Below the pieces are notes generated by a model. The model was not told where the DNA came from, did not search any database, and was given only the letters and a program-made list of their open reading frames with translations. A stretch of DNA of 64,000 nucleotides, taken from contig JAIOKI010000008.1 in NCBI GenBank assembly GCA_028335825.1, positions 124,001 through 188,000 of the forward strand, in the 5' to 3' direction. The DNA comes from Nosema muscidifuracis (Eukaryota > Microsporidia > Nosematidae). The translations under genes were made by a program, and so were the position numbers. Positions 20,761 to 31,623 of this stretch are shown piece after piece. Within the stretch, counting starts at the first letter, position 1. Every line of letters begins with the position of its first letter.

Positions 20761-21720
20761 ATTTATTTTATTCTTTATAAATATTTTATTTTTTATATGA
20801 ATTTTATTCTTTACATGCTCTTTATAATTATTTTATTCTTTATATGAGGTTTAAAATTTTTATAGTCAGATTTCTTAAAATACTCATTTATTATTTATTT
20901 TGAAATAAATTAAAAATCAAATGTCTGAAAATTAAAGTAGATTTTAAAGACACTTTATAGGAATAAGTTTTAAAAGAGTATTCTAATATGTAAAAAAATA
21001 CATTCTGTTTATAAAAAACTATCATTTAACAATAATAAATTTCAATTATAGAACATGTTCTTAAATATTGATAATCTCAAGTATACGAAAATACAAACAC
21101 AATTTATTTTATATTTAGACCTATAAGAGAGATTATATATTAAACAGAAATTTGTAGAATTTTTGTTGATTCAAAAATTAATTTTTTTAATCTGAAATTA
21201 TACACTACATTTTGTAATCCACCAATAATAAATTATAATTATAAATTAAAAAAATATATAACATAATGTATCTTATTTAACTATAAAAATAAATCCTAAG
21301 AAGTTTCTTATAATCTTCTATTGAGAGAAATCTTTAAAGATAATAAAGGTGTTTCAATAAATGAAATTTATTTTTTATATAAGATAGGAATATTAGAAAT
21401 GATCATTTTGTGTTTCATACCAAAAACATAGTAAGAAAAAACAAGTTTAATTATAAATTGTTTTAATTTAGAAATAATTAAAAAAGCATAGTAAGAAAAG
21501 ACAAGTTTAATTCTAAATTGTTTTAATGAAGTATTCATTTAAAAATAATTAAAAAAGCATAGTAAGAAAAGACAAATTTAATTATAAATTGTTTTAATGA
21601 AGTATTCATTTAGAAATAATTAAAAAAACATAGTAAGAAAAGACAAGTTTAACTCTAAATTGTTTTAATGAAGTAATAATTTAGAAATAATTAAAAAAAC
21701 ATAGTAAGAAAAGACAAGTT
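20761..21720. repeat. Gene-free region ending in a 71-bp tandem array that stops at an LTR
   Basis: Bases 21421-21720 hold five units (spacing 60, 71, 71, 71) around CATAGTAAGAAAAGACAAGT followed by TAAATTGTTTTAATGAAGTA. The array breaks off at base 21720 where the LTR copy begins, and does not resume beyond it. The 18-base motif ATTTTGTAATCCACCAAT at 21209-21226 is the reverse complement of 4303-4320. No gene is seen. Confidence 0.6.
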
Positions 21721-21831
21721 TGTTGGGATCAAGTAACTTGGTGACGTCATGACTTAATTTATCACCATTGTTACATAAAGAGTAACTCCTAAAATAAAAT
21801 ATGTTTTCTAGTAATTATTCTTCATACAACA
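21721..21831 (+). repeat. Third LTR copy (solo LTR)
   Basis: 111 bp, same orientation as the element at 14959-17853 and differing from its 3' LTR at two positions. TGACGTCA lies at 21742-21749. It has no internal region of its own. Its own flanks (AAGTT before, AATAT after) do not form a duplication, but the AATAT after it equals the AATAT before the 5' LTR at 14959. Confidence 0.93.
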
Positions 21832-22579
21832 AATATGTTTTAAATTAATATTATTCTTTAATATTTTTTATTTATAGTATTCTTTAATATATTTTAATTA
21901 ATATTCTATTTATTTATTAAATTAATACAAAACCTATTTATTTAATTTTTTAATGAAAAGTATGATTAATTTTAATAAATTATGAAAAATAGTTTATTTA
22001 ATATTTAAATCTTAAAACACTTATTTTATATTAAAAAATGATGAATAATAAAAGATCTACATAAGAAGATTTATCTAGTAATTTATAAATTAAATTATAC
22101 TTGATAATTTACTAGTTTATAATGTTAAGAAATATTTCAGTAGAAAGCATACATTTATATTAAATTTATAAATAAATTGAATAATTTTATTTTATTATTA
22201 TAGATGTCTTATATTATGATAAATTTGACAGGTAAATTTTATTGTATATAAATGGATTTAAAAATTAATATATATGTAGCATGAATATATATTTATGCAA
22301 AATACATAAATCTTTATATAAAATAATTATAAAGACATATTAATGAAATACATAAATCTTTATACAAAATAATTATAAAGACATAAATCTTTATATAAAA
22401 TAATTATAAAGACATAATTCTTTATATAAAATAAATTATACAAAATAATTATATATATTAATGAAATACATATATCTTTAAATAAAATAAATTATAAAGA
22501 AATATTAATTAACAACATAAATCTTATATAAATTATATAAATTATATATATTAAGGAAATATAAATGATATTTATTTAA
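21832..22579. repeat. Intergenic AT-rich repeats
   Basis: Right after the LTR are units of TAGTATTCTTTAATATATTTTAATTAAT (21845-21910) that match the DNA just upstream of the 5' LTR (14885-14958). Bases 22290-22560 are irregular copies of AAATCTTTATATAAAATAATTATAAAGACAT. No gene is seen. Confidence 0.6.
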
Positions 22580-25500
22580 TTATACTCTGCTCTCTAATTT
22601 ACTAGTTGTACTGGGTTTAAAATATTTAAATCCTATAGTTAAAAATTTAGGGAATATTGCTATAAGATTAGCTATTAAAACTTCAAATATAAAATTGGGT
22701 AAGGGTGAATTTATATAGAATAAATCACTAAATACTAAGAAACTAAGTAAATACATTATTAGAGATAATATACAAGCCATTACTGTATGTTTACTAATCC
22801 TACTAGTAGTAAGAAATACCATTAATATTTCATTAACTATAAGACTACTGAATGTTAAAGTACTTATTGAAAATAATTCTTTTTTAAATGAATAAATCAT
22901 AATTAGCATAATTATAGTTCCTTGATAAAAAGACATAAAATTCCATAAAGTAAATTCTCTTATAGATAGTAAAGGAATATCTACTAATTCTTTATATAAT
23001 TCTGGAAACATATCTGCTACTTCTCTAGATACATCTACTGAGAATACTACACTAAATATTGGGAAGAATGTATAACAAGATACAAAAGCTATAATTATTA
23101 CTCCATGATAAATATTAAAAGGTATAAAATTAATAAGAGCACAAAATAAACCTTGAAGTACTGATAAGATGGTACCCCTGTGAATAACTAAATAAGCTAT
23201 AGAAGCAGAATTTCTATAACTTTTTCTACCATGCCAAAAGAATAAATCCATAACATAACAAAATTTTTCTATAGAATAATCAGCTGATAAAGAAGCTTGA
23301 TTTCCTTCTTTACCTACTATACCTATTCCTATATTAGCTTCAGTTATCATAGAAACATCATTACCTCCATCTCCTATACAACATACAATCCTTTTAGATC
23401 TTTTTCTTAAAGCACGAGCTACTAAAGCTTTTTGTGTAGGACTAAATCTACAACCAACTACAGCTTTAAGTTCCATACTAGCATCTATAAATTTATCAAA
23501 ACATTTCTCCATTATAATACTTAAATTATTACCATCTACTACTAAAGCATCAAGTCTTTTTACTTCATTAAGTTGTGATTCAATATCTTCTGATGTAATT
23601 ATTTTATATTCTGTAGATTTATCAAATATTTTAGATGAAGTAGCTATAGAAATAGCTGTTTCTATTTTATCTCCTGTAAGCATCCATATTTTCATACCTG
23701 CATTCCTTAAATTTTCAAGGGTTATTTTTACTTTATCTTGTAATTTATCTTCTACACCTGTAAGACCAAGTACTGTAAGATTACATTCTATAGAATCCAT
23801 TACTTTTTTAATATTTTCATTTCTATTATCTAAACTAATTTTAGCTTTTTCATAATCATTTTTAAATATATTAAATTCTTCCATAGTTAAAACTTTCTTA
23901 GCTATAACAAGTGTTCTTAATCCATCTCTAGCCATATTTTCTGTTTCTTCATCTACCCAATCAGAAGATTGTATAATTTTAGACATAACAACATCTGCTC
24001 CTTTAATAAATAATGTACACATATTTGTATTTTTCTTTTGAACTATAATTCCCATTCTTTTAGTTTCACTAGTAAAAGGAAATATATAAAGTATTTTATA
24101 AACTTGTTCATCATTTAAAGAATCTAAAATTGTCATACTAGTTCTATCTCTTTTAAATAATTTCATTCCTACATGTTCAGTCCATTTAACTATAGCTACT
24201 TCATCAGGTGAAGATGCTTGATAAGTAACTATATTATTATCTATAACAGGTGTAACATTATGACATACACAAAGTCCTTCTACTAATTCATATAATCTAT
24301 GATTTATATTTTTTTTATTTCTACTAAAAATATCTTCTTGTTCATCTTTAATACTACAAAATTTAGCTAAATTTTTAGATATTTCATCATTAAGTTCTTG
24401 TGTATAAGAAATTGTTCCTAAATGAATCTTTTTCATTTCCATTTCATTTTTAGTAAGTGTACCTGTCTTATCAGTAAGAAAATAAGAAATTCTTCCTAAT
24501 TCTTCAGGAAGACTTGAATTTCTTACTATAGTATTTAATATTTTTGTATCATTAGCTATATAATATGCATAAACATATCTAGCCATATCTATAGTTACTT
24601 TTAAAGAAATAGGAATAACTGAAGAAAAAAGTACTAAAAATCTAACAAAAGCTACTTGTCCATTATTATTAAATCCTCTCATATAAGCAAAAAAGAGTGC
24701 TACAGATGCACTAGTAGCCCCTAAAAATTTAGAATAAGTATTCAATTCATTATCAAATGTTCCTACTTTATTTCTTGGTTTAGAAGTATTTATCATAGCT
24801 CTAGTATCATTTCCAGTATAAACTACACAACATAAAGCTGAACTAGTAGCTACTACTGTATTCATCCATAACATATTTTCTAAAGAAAGACCTTCTTTAG
24901 TCAAAGTAGATGAATTATTTTGAATTTCTTTCTCTTCTTCTAAAATATTTTGAATTTCCTTATCTTCTTCAATAATATTAGGAAGATTTTTTTCTTCTTC
25001 AATAATGATAGGTAGATTTTTCTCTTCACTATCCAATGAATTATTGTTCATAATATTATTATCCAATTTATTATTATTCAATGTATTATTGTTCATTATA
25101 TTATTGTTCATTATATTATTATCCAATTTATTATTGTTCATAATTTCATTATTCATTATATTATTATCCAATTTATTTGTATCATTATTCATAATATTAA
25201 TTTCACTATCCAATTTATCATTATCATTATCCAATCTATTTATATCAAAAACTTCACCTTGTTCAATTTTAAAATCTATTGTCTTAATTTCTTGAGGTTT
25301 ATATAACCAAGATATTATTTCATTATCAACTATATCTCCTTCTTTTTCTTTATTATAAAATAAATTAAAAATATTACTAGTTTTAGAAGGTTTCTCTAAT
25401 TTAATATTCTCTGTATCAATATCTTCTTTACTTATTAATCCACTAAATGAATATATTTCTTTATTAGGTTCTTCTGCTAATATTCTTAAATCTTTTATTT

Positions 25501-26026
25501 CATTAATATATTCTTTATGAGTAAGTGAAACTGCAGATCTCATTTTCCAATCAGTTTCTCCATCTAACTGATCAGTTCTAATAAATAATTCTCCACTCGT
25601 ATCAGCTGTTTTTAAAAGTACCATATCAGCAGGTACTCTCTGATTCTTCTCTAATAAAATAATATCACCTACTTTTATATCTTTAGATCTAATACATCTA
25701 AAAGCTTTATTTCTATAAACAGTATACATCTGATTATTTATATTAAAATCTCTTTCATTTCTTTTGTAATCATCATATCCTTCTTTAAATAATGTAATAA
25801 AAAATACTAAAAGCCAAGGACCCAAAGATGTTAATGGAGAAGAAATAGCAAATTTCTCAAAACATTGTGTAATTGATATCATAAAAAAGTATGTATTAAA
25901 GAAGAATTCAAATTGGTTAATTAAAACCCAGAAGACTATAGAATACCATCTATATTTCATGTTACACATTCTATTTGATGGAAAGTTTGAATGTTTGTTA
26001 GTGGTGATCAATCTAAACTTTTTCAT
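22580..26026 (-). CDS. NEO1: P4-type ATPase, phospholipid flippase of the NEO1/ATP9 class
   Basis: A 1148-residue protein, close to yeast Neo1. The order is: M1-M2 helices, actuator domain with TDQLDGETDWK (the flippase DGET motif), M3-M4, DKTGTLT with the phosphorylated Asp at about D519, nucleotide-binding domain with SSPDEVAIVKW, TGDK, GDGGNDVSMI, then six C-terminal helices. TDQLDGETDWK and GDGGNDVSMI are characteristic of the Neo1 branch, which works without a CDC50 partner. It moves aminophospholipids to the cytosolic leaflet in Golgi and endosomes. An Asn-, Asp-, Met-rich insertion (about residues 265-335, built of DNNIMNNN units) sits between the actuator domain and M3. The start at 26026 is chosen over 26050 because CCCC lies four bases before it. 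Confidence 0.9.
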   Translation of the reverse strand: MKKFRLITTNKHSNFPSNRMCNMKYRWYSIVFWVLINQFEFFFNTYFFMISITQCFEKFAISSPLTSLGPWLLVFFITLFKEGYDDYKRNERDFNINNQMYTVYRNKAFRCIRSKDIKVGDIILLEKNQRVPADMVLLKTADTSGELFIRTDQLDGETDWKMRSAVSLTHKEYINEIKDLRILAEEPNKEIYSFSGLISKEDIDTENIKLEKPSKTSNIFNLFYNKEKEGDIVDNEIISWLYKPQEIKTIDFKIEQGEVFDINRLDNDNDKLDSEINIMNNDTNKLDNNIMNNEIMNNNKLDNNIMNNNIMNNNTLNNNKLDNNIMNNNSLDSEEKNLPIIIEEEKNLPNIIEEDKEIQNILEEEKEIQNNSSTLTKEGLSLENMLWMNTVVATSSALCCVVYTGNDTRAMINTSKPRNKVGTFDNELNTYSKFLGATSASVALFFAYMRGFNNNGQVAFVRFLVLFSSVIPISLKVTIDMARYVYAYYIANDTKILNTIVRNSSLPEELGRISYFLTDKTGTLTKNEMEMKKIHLGTISYTQELNDEISKNLAKFCSIKDEQEDIFSRNKKNINHRLYELVEGLCVCHNVTPVIDNNIVTYQASSPDEVAIVKWTEHVGMKLFKRDRTSMTILDSLNDEQVYKILYIFPFTSETKRMGIIVQKKNTNMCTLFIKGADVVMSKIIQSSDWVDEETENMARDGLRTLVIAKKVLTMEEFNIFKNDYEKAKISLDNRNENIKKVMDSIECNLTVLGLTGVEDKLQDKVKITLENLRNAGMKIWMLTGDKIETAISIATSSKIFDKSTEYKIITSEDIESQLNEVKRLDALVVDGNNLSIIMEKCFDKFIDASMELKAVVGCRFSPTQKALVARALRKRSKRIVCCIGDGGNDVSMITEANIGIGIVGKEGNQASLSADYSIEKFCYVMDLFFWHGRKSYRNSASIAYLVIHRGTILSVLQGLFCALINFIPFNIYHGVIIIAFVSCYTFFPIFSVVFSVDVSREVADMFPELYKELVDIPLLSIREFTLWNFMSFYQGTIIMLIMIYSFKKELFSISTLTFSSLIVNEILMVFLTTSRISKHTVMACILSLIMYLLSFLVFSDLFYINSPLPNFIFEVLIANLIAIFPKFLTIGFKYFKPSTTSKLESRV

Positions 26027-26836
26027 TTCTGGGGTAGGTAGTTTATGCATTATAAATATTTTAAAATTCTAAATAAAAGGAATTTTTATTTATTTTTTTT
26101 TATTTTGATTGGTAGATCTGTGACATAAAAGGATAAAATAAAATAATTGGATAATTTATAAAATATAATTAGGATTATTTATATAAGATAATTAGGATTA
26201 TTTATATAAGATAATTAATAAAAGATAATTTATAAAGGATAATTTATATATTAAAATATACAATAATTTTTATAAAAGATAATTAATAAAAGATAATTTA
26301 TATAAGATAATAAATATATTAAAAAAATATTTATATAAGATAATTTATTTAATTACAAGTTAACTTTATATTTTAATCAAATAATTTTCATATTTTTATA
26401 AATAGATTATTTATATTTCATTTTATATAGAAAAAATATTTATTGAGATTAAATTATTTCTCTTACTGTAAAGAAATATAAAAATATATTTTAATAGATT
26501 AGAAAAGATAGTAGATTTATAATAAAAAATATTTTATATTTATCTCTTACTTTTTCTTAAATATAATTTTTTAAGATTTAATAAAATAAACCTAATTTTT
26601 TATTATTAACAAGTAAATAACAATTATAGAATTAAAAGAAAAAATTTAATATTAATAAAATTATCAAACTTACCTATTATTTACTTAATAAAATACTAAA
26701 AATTATTAAATAAAAATATCAAACTTACTTATTTTTTAAATATAATTATTAAACTAATTTATTTTTACTAAATAAATTTTTAAAAAATAGGGGTAATAAA
26801 TTAAATAAAAATATTTTTTTAATCAAATAACTTTTT
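26027..26836. repeat. Intergenic AT-rich repeats
   Basis: Bases 26150-26340 hold repeats of GGATTATTTATATAAGATAATTA type. A lone GGGG at 26788 (CCCC on the minus strand) is not followed by an ATG. No gene is seen. Confidence 0.5.
26031..26034 (-). promoter_or_regulatory. CCCC start-proximal motif deciding the P4-ATPase start
   Basis: CCCC four bases before the ATG at 26026. Using the first in-frame ATG (26050) would put this motif inside the coding sequence. Confidence 0.6.
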
Positions 26837-28093
26837 TTAATTTATTTCCTTTTCATTATTTATTTTAAATTGTTCTAAATGACTATTAGTTAATTGAACT
26901 ATCTTAGTATTGTAAAACTTTTCAATCTTCTTTAAATTATTAAATTCATGATCACTTAATATATTTATAGCAAAACCTTTCTTTCCATATCTACCTGATC
27001 TACCTATTCTGTGAATATAAGTACTCTTCTTATTCTCAGCTGGTACATCAAGACAAAATACTACACTAAGATTTTGAATATCAACTCCTCTACTTAATAA
27101 TCCACTAGATATTAATATTCTGTTAGCTCCTGATCTGAATCTGTTAAGTACTTCAACTCTTTCAGTTTGTGTCAAATCTGAAGAAATAAGTTCACATGGA
27201 ATTTTTTGTTCACATAACCCTGAATAAATAAAAGCTGCTTTCATTTTAGAAGTAACGAAAATAACGGTCTGACCAAATGAATAATTTCTAAGAAGATCTA
27301 CTAAAGTAGCACACTTTAAAGTATAATCATCTTTCTTATGACTATTATCAGGTCCAAGATTTATAAAAAATTGTTGAATACCAGCTAAAGTTTGTCTATC
27401 TTGTCTTAGATCAATAACAACTGGATCTTTAAGAACTTCTTCACTAACTCTAAGTTCTTCTTCTTCATAAGTAGCACTAAACATAGCAATTTGTACTGTC
27501 TTCCTATTTAAACTCTTAAAAATACTTTTAACTTGATCTTGAAATCCTGCTTGTAACATTTCATCAGCTTCATCAATAACAAATAATTTAACTTTATCTG
27601 TTTTAAGATATCCTTCTTGAATCATTTGATCAACTCTTCCTGGTGTACCTACTACAACATGTGGACAACATCCTAAATTAGAAATATCTTGAGCTACTGA
27701 ACTACCTCCACTAAGTAAACATACATTAATTCCCATGTACATAGAAAAGTCTTTAAATCTACTTGCATTTTGAGCTGCAATTTCTCTAGTACTTACTATA
27801 ACAAGTATTTGTGTATAGTTAAATGTTTTATCTAAACATTGAAGAGCTCCTATAGCAAAAGCTCCAGTTTTACCAGTTCCACTCTGTGCTTGTGCTCTAA
27901 TATCTCTTCCATCAATAATTGGTTTAATAGCTACTTTCTGAATATGACTTGGTGTTTCAAATCCCATGTTATAAATACCTCTTACTAGATCATCATCAAG
28001 TGAGTAATCTTCCCATTTATGATACATTTTAAGTTTGTTATTGTTTTCATCTAAAATTTCTGTCTCAATATTTTGGTTTTCATTTATTGACAT
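26837..28093 (-). CDS. DEAD-box RNA helicase, eIF4A-like
   Basis: A 418-residue two-domain helicase with every DEAD-box motif: Q motif (GFETPSHIQ), motif I AQAQSGTGKTG (about 67-77), TPGR, IDEADEM, SAT, the RecA2 motifs, RGVDI and HRIGRSGRYG. Length and the WEDYSLDDDLVRGIYNMGF opening fit the eIF4A/FAL1 group rather than Dbp5 or Ded1. eIF4A unwinds mRNA 5' leaders in translation initiation; Fal1/eIF4AIII acts in rRNA processing or exon junctions. The HRIGRSGRYG form is slightly more Fal1-like, while the AQAQSGTGKTGAF form is eIF4A-like, so the exact paralog is open. CCCC lies two bases before the ATG (28096-28099). Full length and intact. Confidence 0.87.
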   Translation of the reverse strand: MSINENQNIETEILDENNNKLKMYHKWEDYSLDDDLVRGIYNMGFETPSHIQKVAIKPIIDGRDIRAQAQSGTGKTGAFAIGALQCLDKTFNYTQILVIVSTREIAAQNASRFKDFSMYMGINVCLLSGGSSVAQDISNLGCCPHVVVGTPGRVDQMIQEGYLKTDKVKLFVIDEADEMLQAGFQDQVKSIFKSLNRKTVQIAMFSATYEEEELRVSEEVLKDPVVIDLRQDRQTLAGIQQFFINLGPDNSHKKDDYTLKCATLVDLLRNYSFGQTVIFVTSKMKAAFIYSGLCEQKIPCELISSDLTQTERVEVLNRFRSGANRILISSGLLSRGVDIQNLSVVFCLDVPAENKKSTYIHRIGRSGRYGKKGFAINILSDHEFNNLKKIEKFYNTKIVQLTNSHLEQFKINNEKEIN

Positions 28094-28652
28094 TTGGGGT
28101 TAAAATAAAAAATTTATAAATATTTTTTTTTGAAGAATACTTGTTTCAATAACAATGAATGATTTATCTTTAAATTTTAAAAAAATAAATTATGTAATTT
28201 GATATGATATTGTTTTTATCAAATTTACTTGGGTTATTTTTTTTAAATATTTATAGATATGATAAGGATAAAAATATTTTATTATTTTTCATATTGAAGG
28301 GTAAAATTAATTATTAATATCTTGAAATAGAAGGAAATATTTTTGTGACATTATATTTTTTAATTTGATAGTTAATAAAAAAATAATGGAATTTTTTGTA
28401 ATTTATTTATAAAAGAGTATAATTAATATCTCTAATAGTATATTCTATAATGAAATACTTCTAATAGTATAATATTTAATAGTATATTATATAACATAAT
28501 TTCTTAAATAATATATTCTATAACATAATTTCTTAATACATATATCTTAATATATTCTTTAAAGAGTTTTCTTAAATAATATATTCTATAATAAATATCT
28601 CTAACAATATATTATATAATAAAATTTCTTAAATCCTTCACTAAGTATACAT
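28094..28652. repeat. Intergenic AT-rich repeats
   Basis: Bases 28430-28630 are irregular copies of CTAATAGTATATTCTATAAT and ACATAATTTCTTAAATAATA. No gene or RNA is seen. Confidence 0.5.
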
Positions 28653-30209
28653 TCAATTTGATAGATATTTCCTTTCTATACAATCATCTGTATATTCTCC
28701 TAAAACTTCATCTAATAAACTAATCTTCTTAAAAAAATCTTCATCATTTTCATTTAATTTTTTTAAATACTCATTTATTCTTTTTATTATACCTGGTACA
28801 ATACAAGAATTAATCTCAATAACTTTTATATTTTTATTAATTACTCCTAGTATTTTATTTATGTAATACTCATTTTTAAAATTCCCTTCTCTACAATAAA
28901 TATCAAACAAGTACAAAACTTCTTCAATAATTTCTCTTTCCAGTATTTTAATATATTTCTTTATTAAATCATCAAGTAATTTGTAATTGATTTTTTTATT
29001 AATTTTTATTAATGTATTGATTAAATAATAATTTACATCTTTGTCTCTAAACATTTCTTTTATCTTTTTATATATTAATTTTATATTTGTATTATTTATG
29101 TTACTAATATTCTTGTAGAAATAAAGAGTGTCATTTGTATAATCTATCTTCTTATAATTTTTATCATCAAATAATAATAAAATATTTATGTTACTATCAT
29201 CATTATTATGATTATTTACATTTTTCATTTTAATTAATTTTTTATATATCTTGAGATCACATAAGAAATATTCATTTATAGATTTTAAGTTATCAATGAT
29301 ATTCTTATTTAAACTTGAATTATTAGAATAATTAGAATTATTAGAATAATTTGAATTATCAATACTCTTATTTAAACTTAAATTATTAATACTCTTATTT
29401 AAACTTAAATTATTGATATCATCATTAGAATTATAAATATTATCATTAAAATTATTGACATCATCATTAGAATTATAAATATCATCATTAGAATTATAAA
29501 TATCATCATTAGAATTATAAATATCATCATTAGAATAATTTAGAGATCTCATATTTGTAAATAAAAAATCATCTAAATCTTTAAATTTATCCATAACACG
29601 TACTATTCTTAAATATTCTTTGTTCTCAATTTTATCTTCTTTAATAAATTCCAATATCTTTTCATATACACTTATCATAAAATTATCTATTTCAAGGATT
29701 AAATCACTTCTTAAAATATTTATCCCATCCACTAAAAATAATTTATTGTTACGAATCATTTCTTTAATTCTAATAAGAATATTACACTTAATATTTAAAT
29801 CAGTTGATTCTGAATATTCTCCCATAGACTTATTAACTTCATTAAGAAGATCTACCATTTCATTTTTAATACTAAGATATTTGGTAGTACCATATAATTC
29901 TCTGACATCTTTTACATCAAACTTTGTTGAACCTATCATTTTGAGAAGTGAACAAGTTTCATTAAGTAAAGAAATATTTTTAGAATTAAGGTTATAAACT
30001 TCCATGTAAGAGAGAACACTATCACTAAATCCTTTGTAACTTATGTTAATAATATTCTCCATTACTTTTTCTACCCTGTGATATGTATTTCTGTAAGATG
30101 TGTTTGATTTCTTATTTTCGAATACTTGAATCAGTGGATTGTAATCTTCTGTAAGAAGTGTTTCATTATCTATTCTTAATTCTTTGATAAGTAATTCTCC
30201 TTCCTCCAT
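28653..30209 (-). CDS. SEC8: Exocyst subunit SEC8-like
   Basis: A 518-residue helical protein. The N-terminal part (about residues 40-200) follows the Sec8 pattern: an amphipathic helix with GFSDSVLSYMEVYNL (like the family's HFRGFNNSIGSY), then KNISLLNETCSLLKMI, a predicted coiled coil, then RELYGTTKYLSIKNEMVDLL, matching the Sec8 segment in which a Leu-rich helix is followed by a short Y-x-E-M helix. Sec8 helps the exocyst tether secretory vesicles to the plasma membrane. It is half the usual length. Residues about 225-300 are an in-frame repeat of SNDDIYN and NNLSLNKSI units, almost certainly an unfolded insertion. ACCCTGCATAAATG marks the start. A different CATCHR-type subunit is the alternative. 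Confidence 0.6.
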   Translation of the reverse strand: MEEGELLIKELRIDNETLLTEDYNPLIQVFENKKSNTSYRNTYHRVEKVMENIINISYKGFSDSVLSYMEVYNLNSKNISLLNETCSLLKMIGSTKFDVKDVRELYGTTKYLSIKNEMVDLLNEVNKSMGEYSESTDLNIKCNILIRIKEMIRNNKLFLVDGINILRSDLILEIDNFMISVYEKILEFIKEDKIENKEYLRIVRVMDKFKDLDDFLFTNMRSLNYSNDDIYNSNDDIYNSNDDIYNSNDDVNNFNDNIYNSNDDINNLSLNKSINNLSLNKSIDNSNYSNNSNYSNNSSLNKNIIDNLKSINEYFLCDLKIYKKLIKMKNVNNHNNDDSNINILLLFDDKNYKKIDYTNDTLYFYKNISNINNTNIKLIYKKIKEMFRDKDVNYYLINTLIKINKKINYKLLDDLIKKYIKILEREIIEEVLYLFDIYCREGNFKNEYYINKILGVINKNIKVIEINSCIVPGIIKRINEYLKKLNENDEDFFKKISLLDEVLGEYTDDCIERKYLSN

Positions 30210-31623
30210 TTATGCAGGGTAAAAAAAAGATTATTTATTATTCATTTTTAACAATTTGTTTGTATTTATAAATAAAGTAAAATATTTTAGATTTCTTTAC
30301 TTTTAATCTAAAGATTATTTGACTTAGCATGAATTATTTATAATGTAAATATAATAAAAAATATTTGACTTTTTTATATGTTTTAATTTAAAGATTATTT
30401 GACTTAGCATGAATTATTTATAATGTAAAGATGATCATAAAATATTTGACATTTAATTTATATTCTAATCTATATTTATTATTAGAGATTCAGGCTATAA
30501 AGACTAAATTATAAATTTCATTTATACTTCATTTAAAAAATGACAATCTTATCTGAATAAGATCAGATCTATGGCTAACATTAAAGTAAGTATTTTTTTA
30601 ACTCAAATATATATTAATTACTTTCTTTGGTGAATTACTACATTTATCATACATCAATTAAAAATACATTTTGATTTTTTTTAAATGATATAATTAAAGT
30701 TCCAATAACAAAGACTTAACCTCCTGATTTTTGAGATCATCATTTTTTTAATATATCACTGATGTTCATAAATTAAGAAACAGTTCAACAAATGTAAAAC
30801 TTTAAATAATTCATCTAAATTAGAAATATGAAAAGTAAAATAATTACATAAAATCAATAAATTGCTTCACATACACTTCTACTGAAGTTACGTCACTTTT
30901 TTCTTGTGAAGAAACAGCCTTGTTTATAATATTTTAAATATCAAAAAAACTTAGAAAAATACTTATAAAATTTTAATGAACAATTAGACTTGAATTATCA
31001 TAAGACTGATTTTTAAATTAAAAACTTAATTTATCACAAAGAGTGACATATTTTTTGGAAAACAAAATAAAGATTTTTTATTGGAAAATTACCTATTATT
31101 CTTTACTATAACATCATTTATTTTGTAATCTTATTCGAATATTAAAAATCAAAGATATGATTTTAAATTATTAAAGTTATCTATTAATTTAGAAATAAAT
31201 AAAGATTAGAGTTTGTTCACATGATGAGAATATATTTATTTTTAAAAACTAAATATAGATTAAATGAATGCTAATTTATAAGATCATATAAAATTACATT
31301 GTTAAATCTAAATATAGATTAAATGAATGCTAATTTATTAGATCATATAAAATTACATTTTTAAAACTAAATATAGATTAAATGAATACTAATTTATTAT
31401 ATCATATAAAATTACAATTAAAATATTTTATTATTGCTTTAAATCAAAATTTCTAATATATAAACTAAGTTAAAGCTTTTTTATTTTCAGAATGAGAACT
31501 TACATAATAAAATTAAAAAAATAAATAAATGTTATATTTTAAACATTTATATAAATTTTTTATTTTTTTACAATATATTGAATCATTTTCATCGATAAAT
31601 TTTTTTTTAATTTAATCCCCTTT
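30210..31623. repeat. 1.4-kb gene-free region with two direct repeats
   Basis: An 80-bp unit occurs twice at 30305-30440 with an identical core AAAGATTATTTGACTTAGCA. A 59-bp unit occurs three times at about 31240-31416 (TAAATGAATGCTAATTTATA, then GATCATATAAAATTACA). A slightly GC-richer patch at 30865-30920 (ACTTCTACTGAAGTTACGTC) has no frame or stable fold that I can support. The 59-bp array lies upstream of the gene at 31624. Confidence 0.55.

Noticed and set aside
25005-25295. Plus-strand open frame inside the P4-ATPase gene
   Set aside because: It is the antisense shadow of the Asn-rich repeat insertion; leucine/isoleucine-only composition and no initiation motif.
30865-30930. GC-richer patch considered as an RNA or gene remnant
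   Set aside because: No frame, tRNA boxes or stable stem that I could support.
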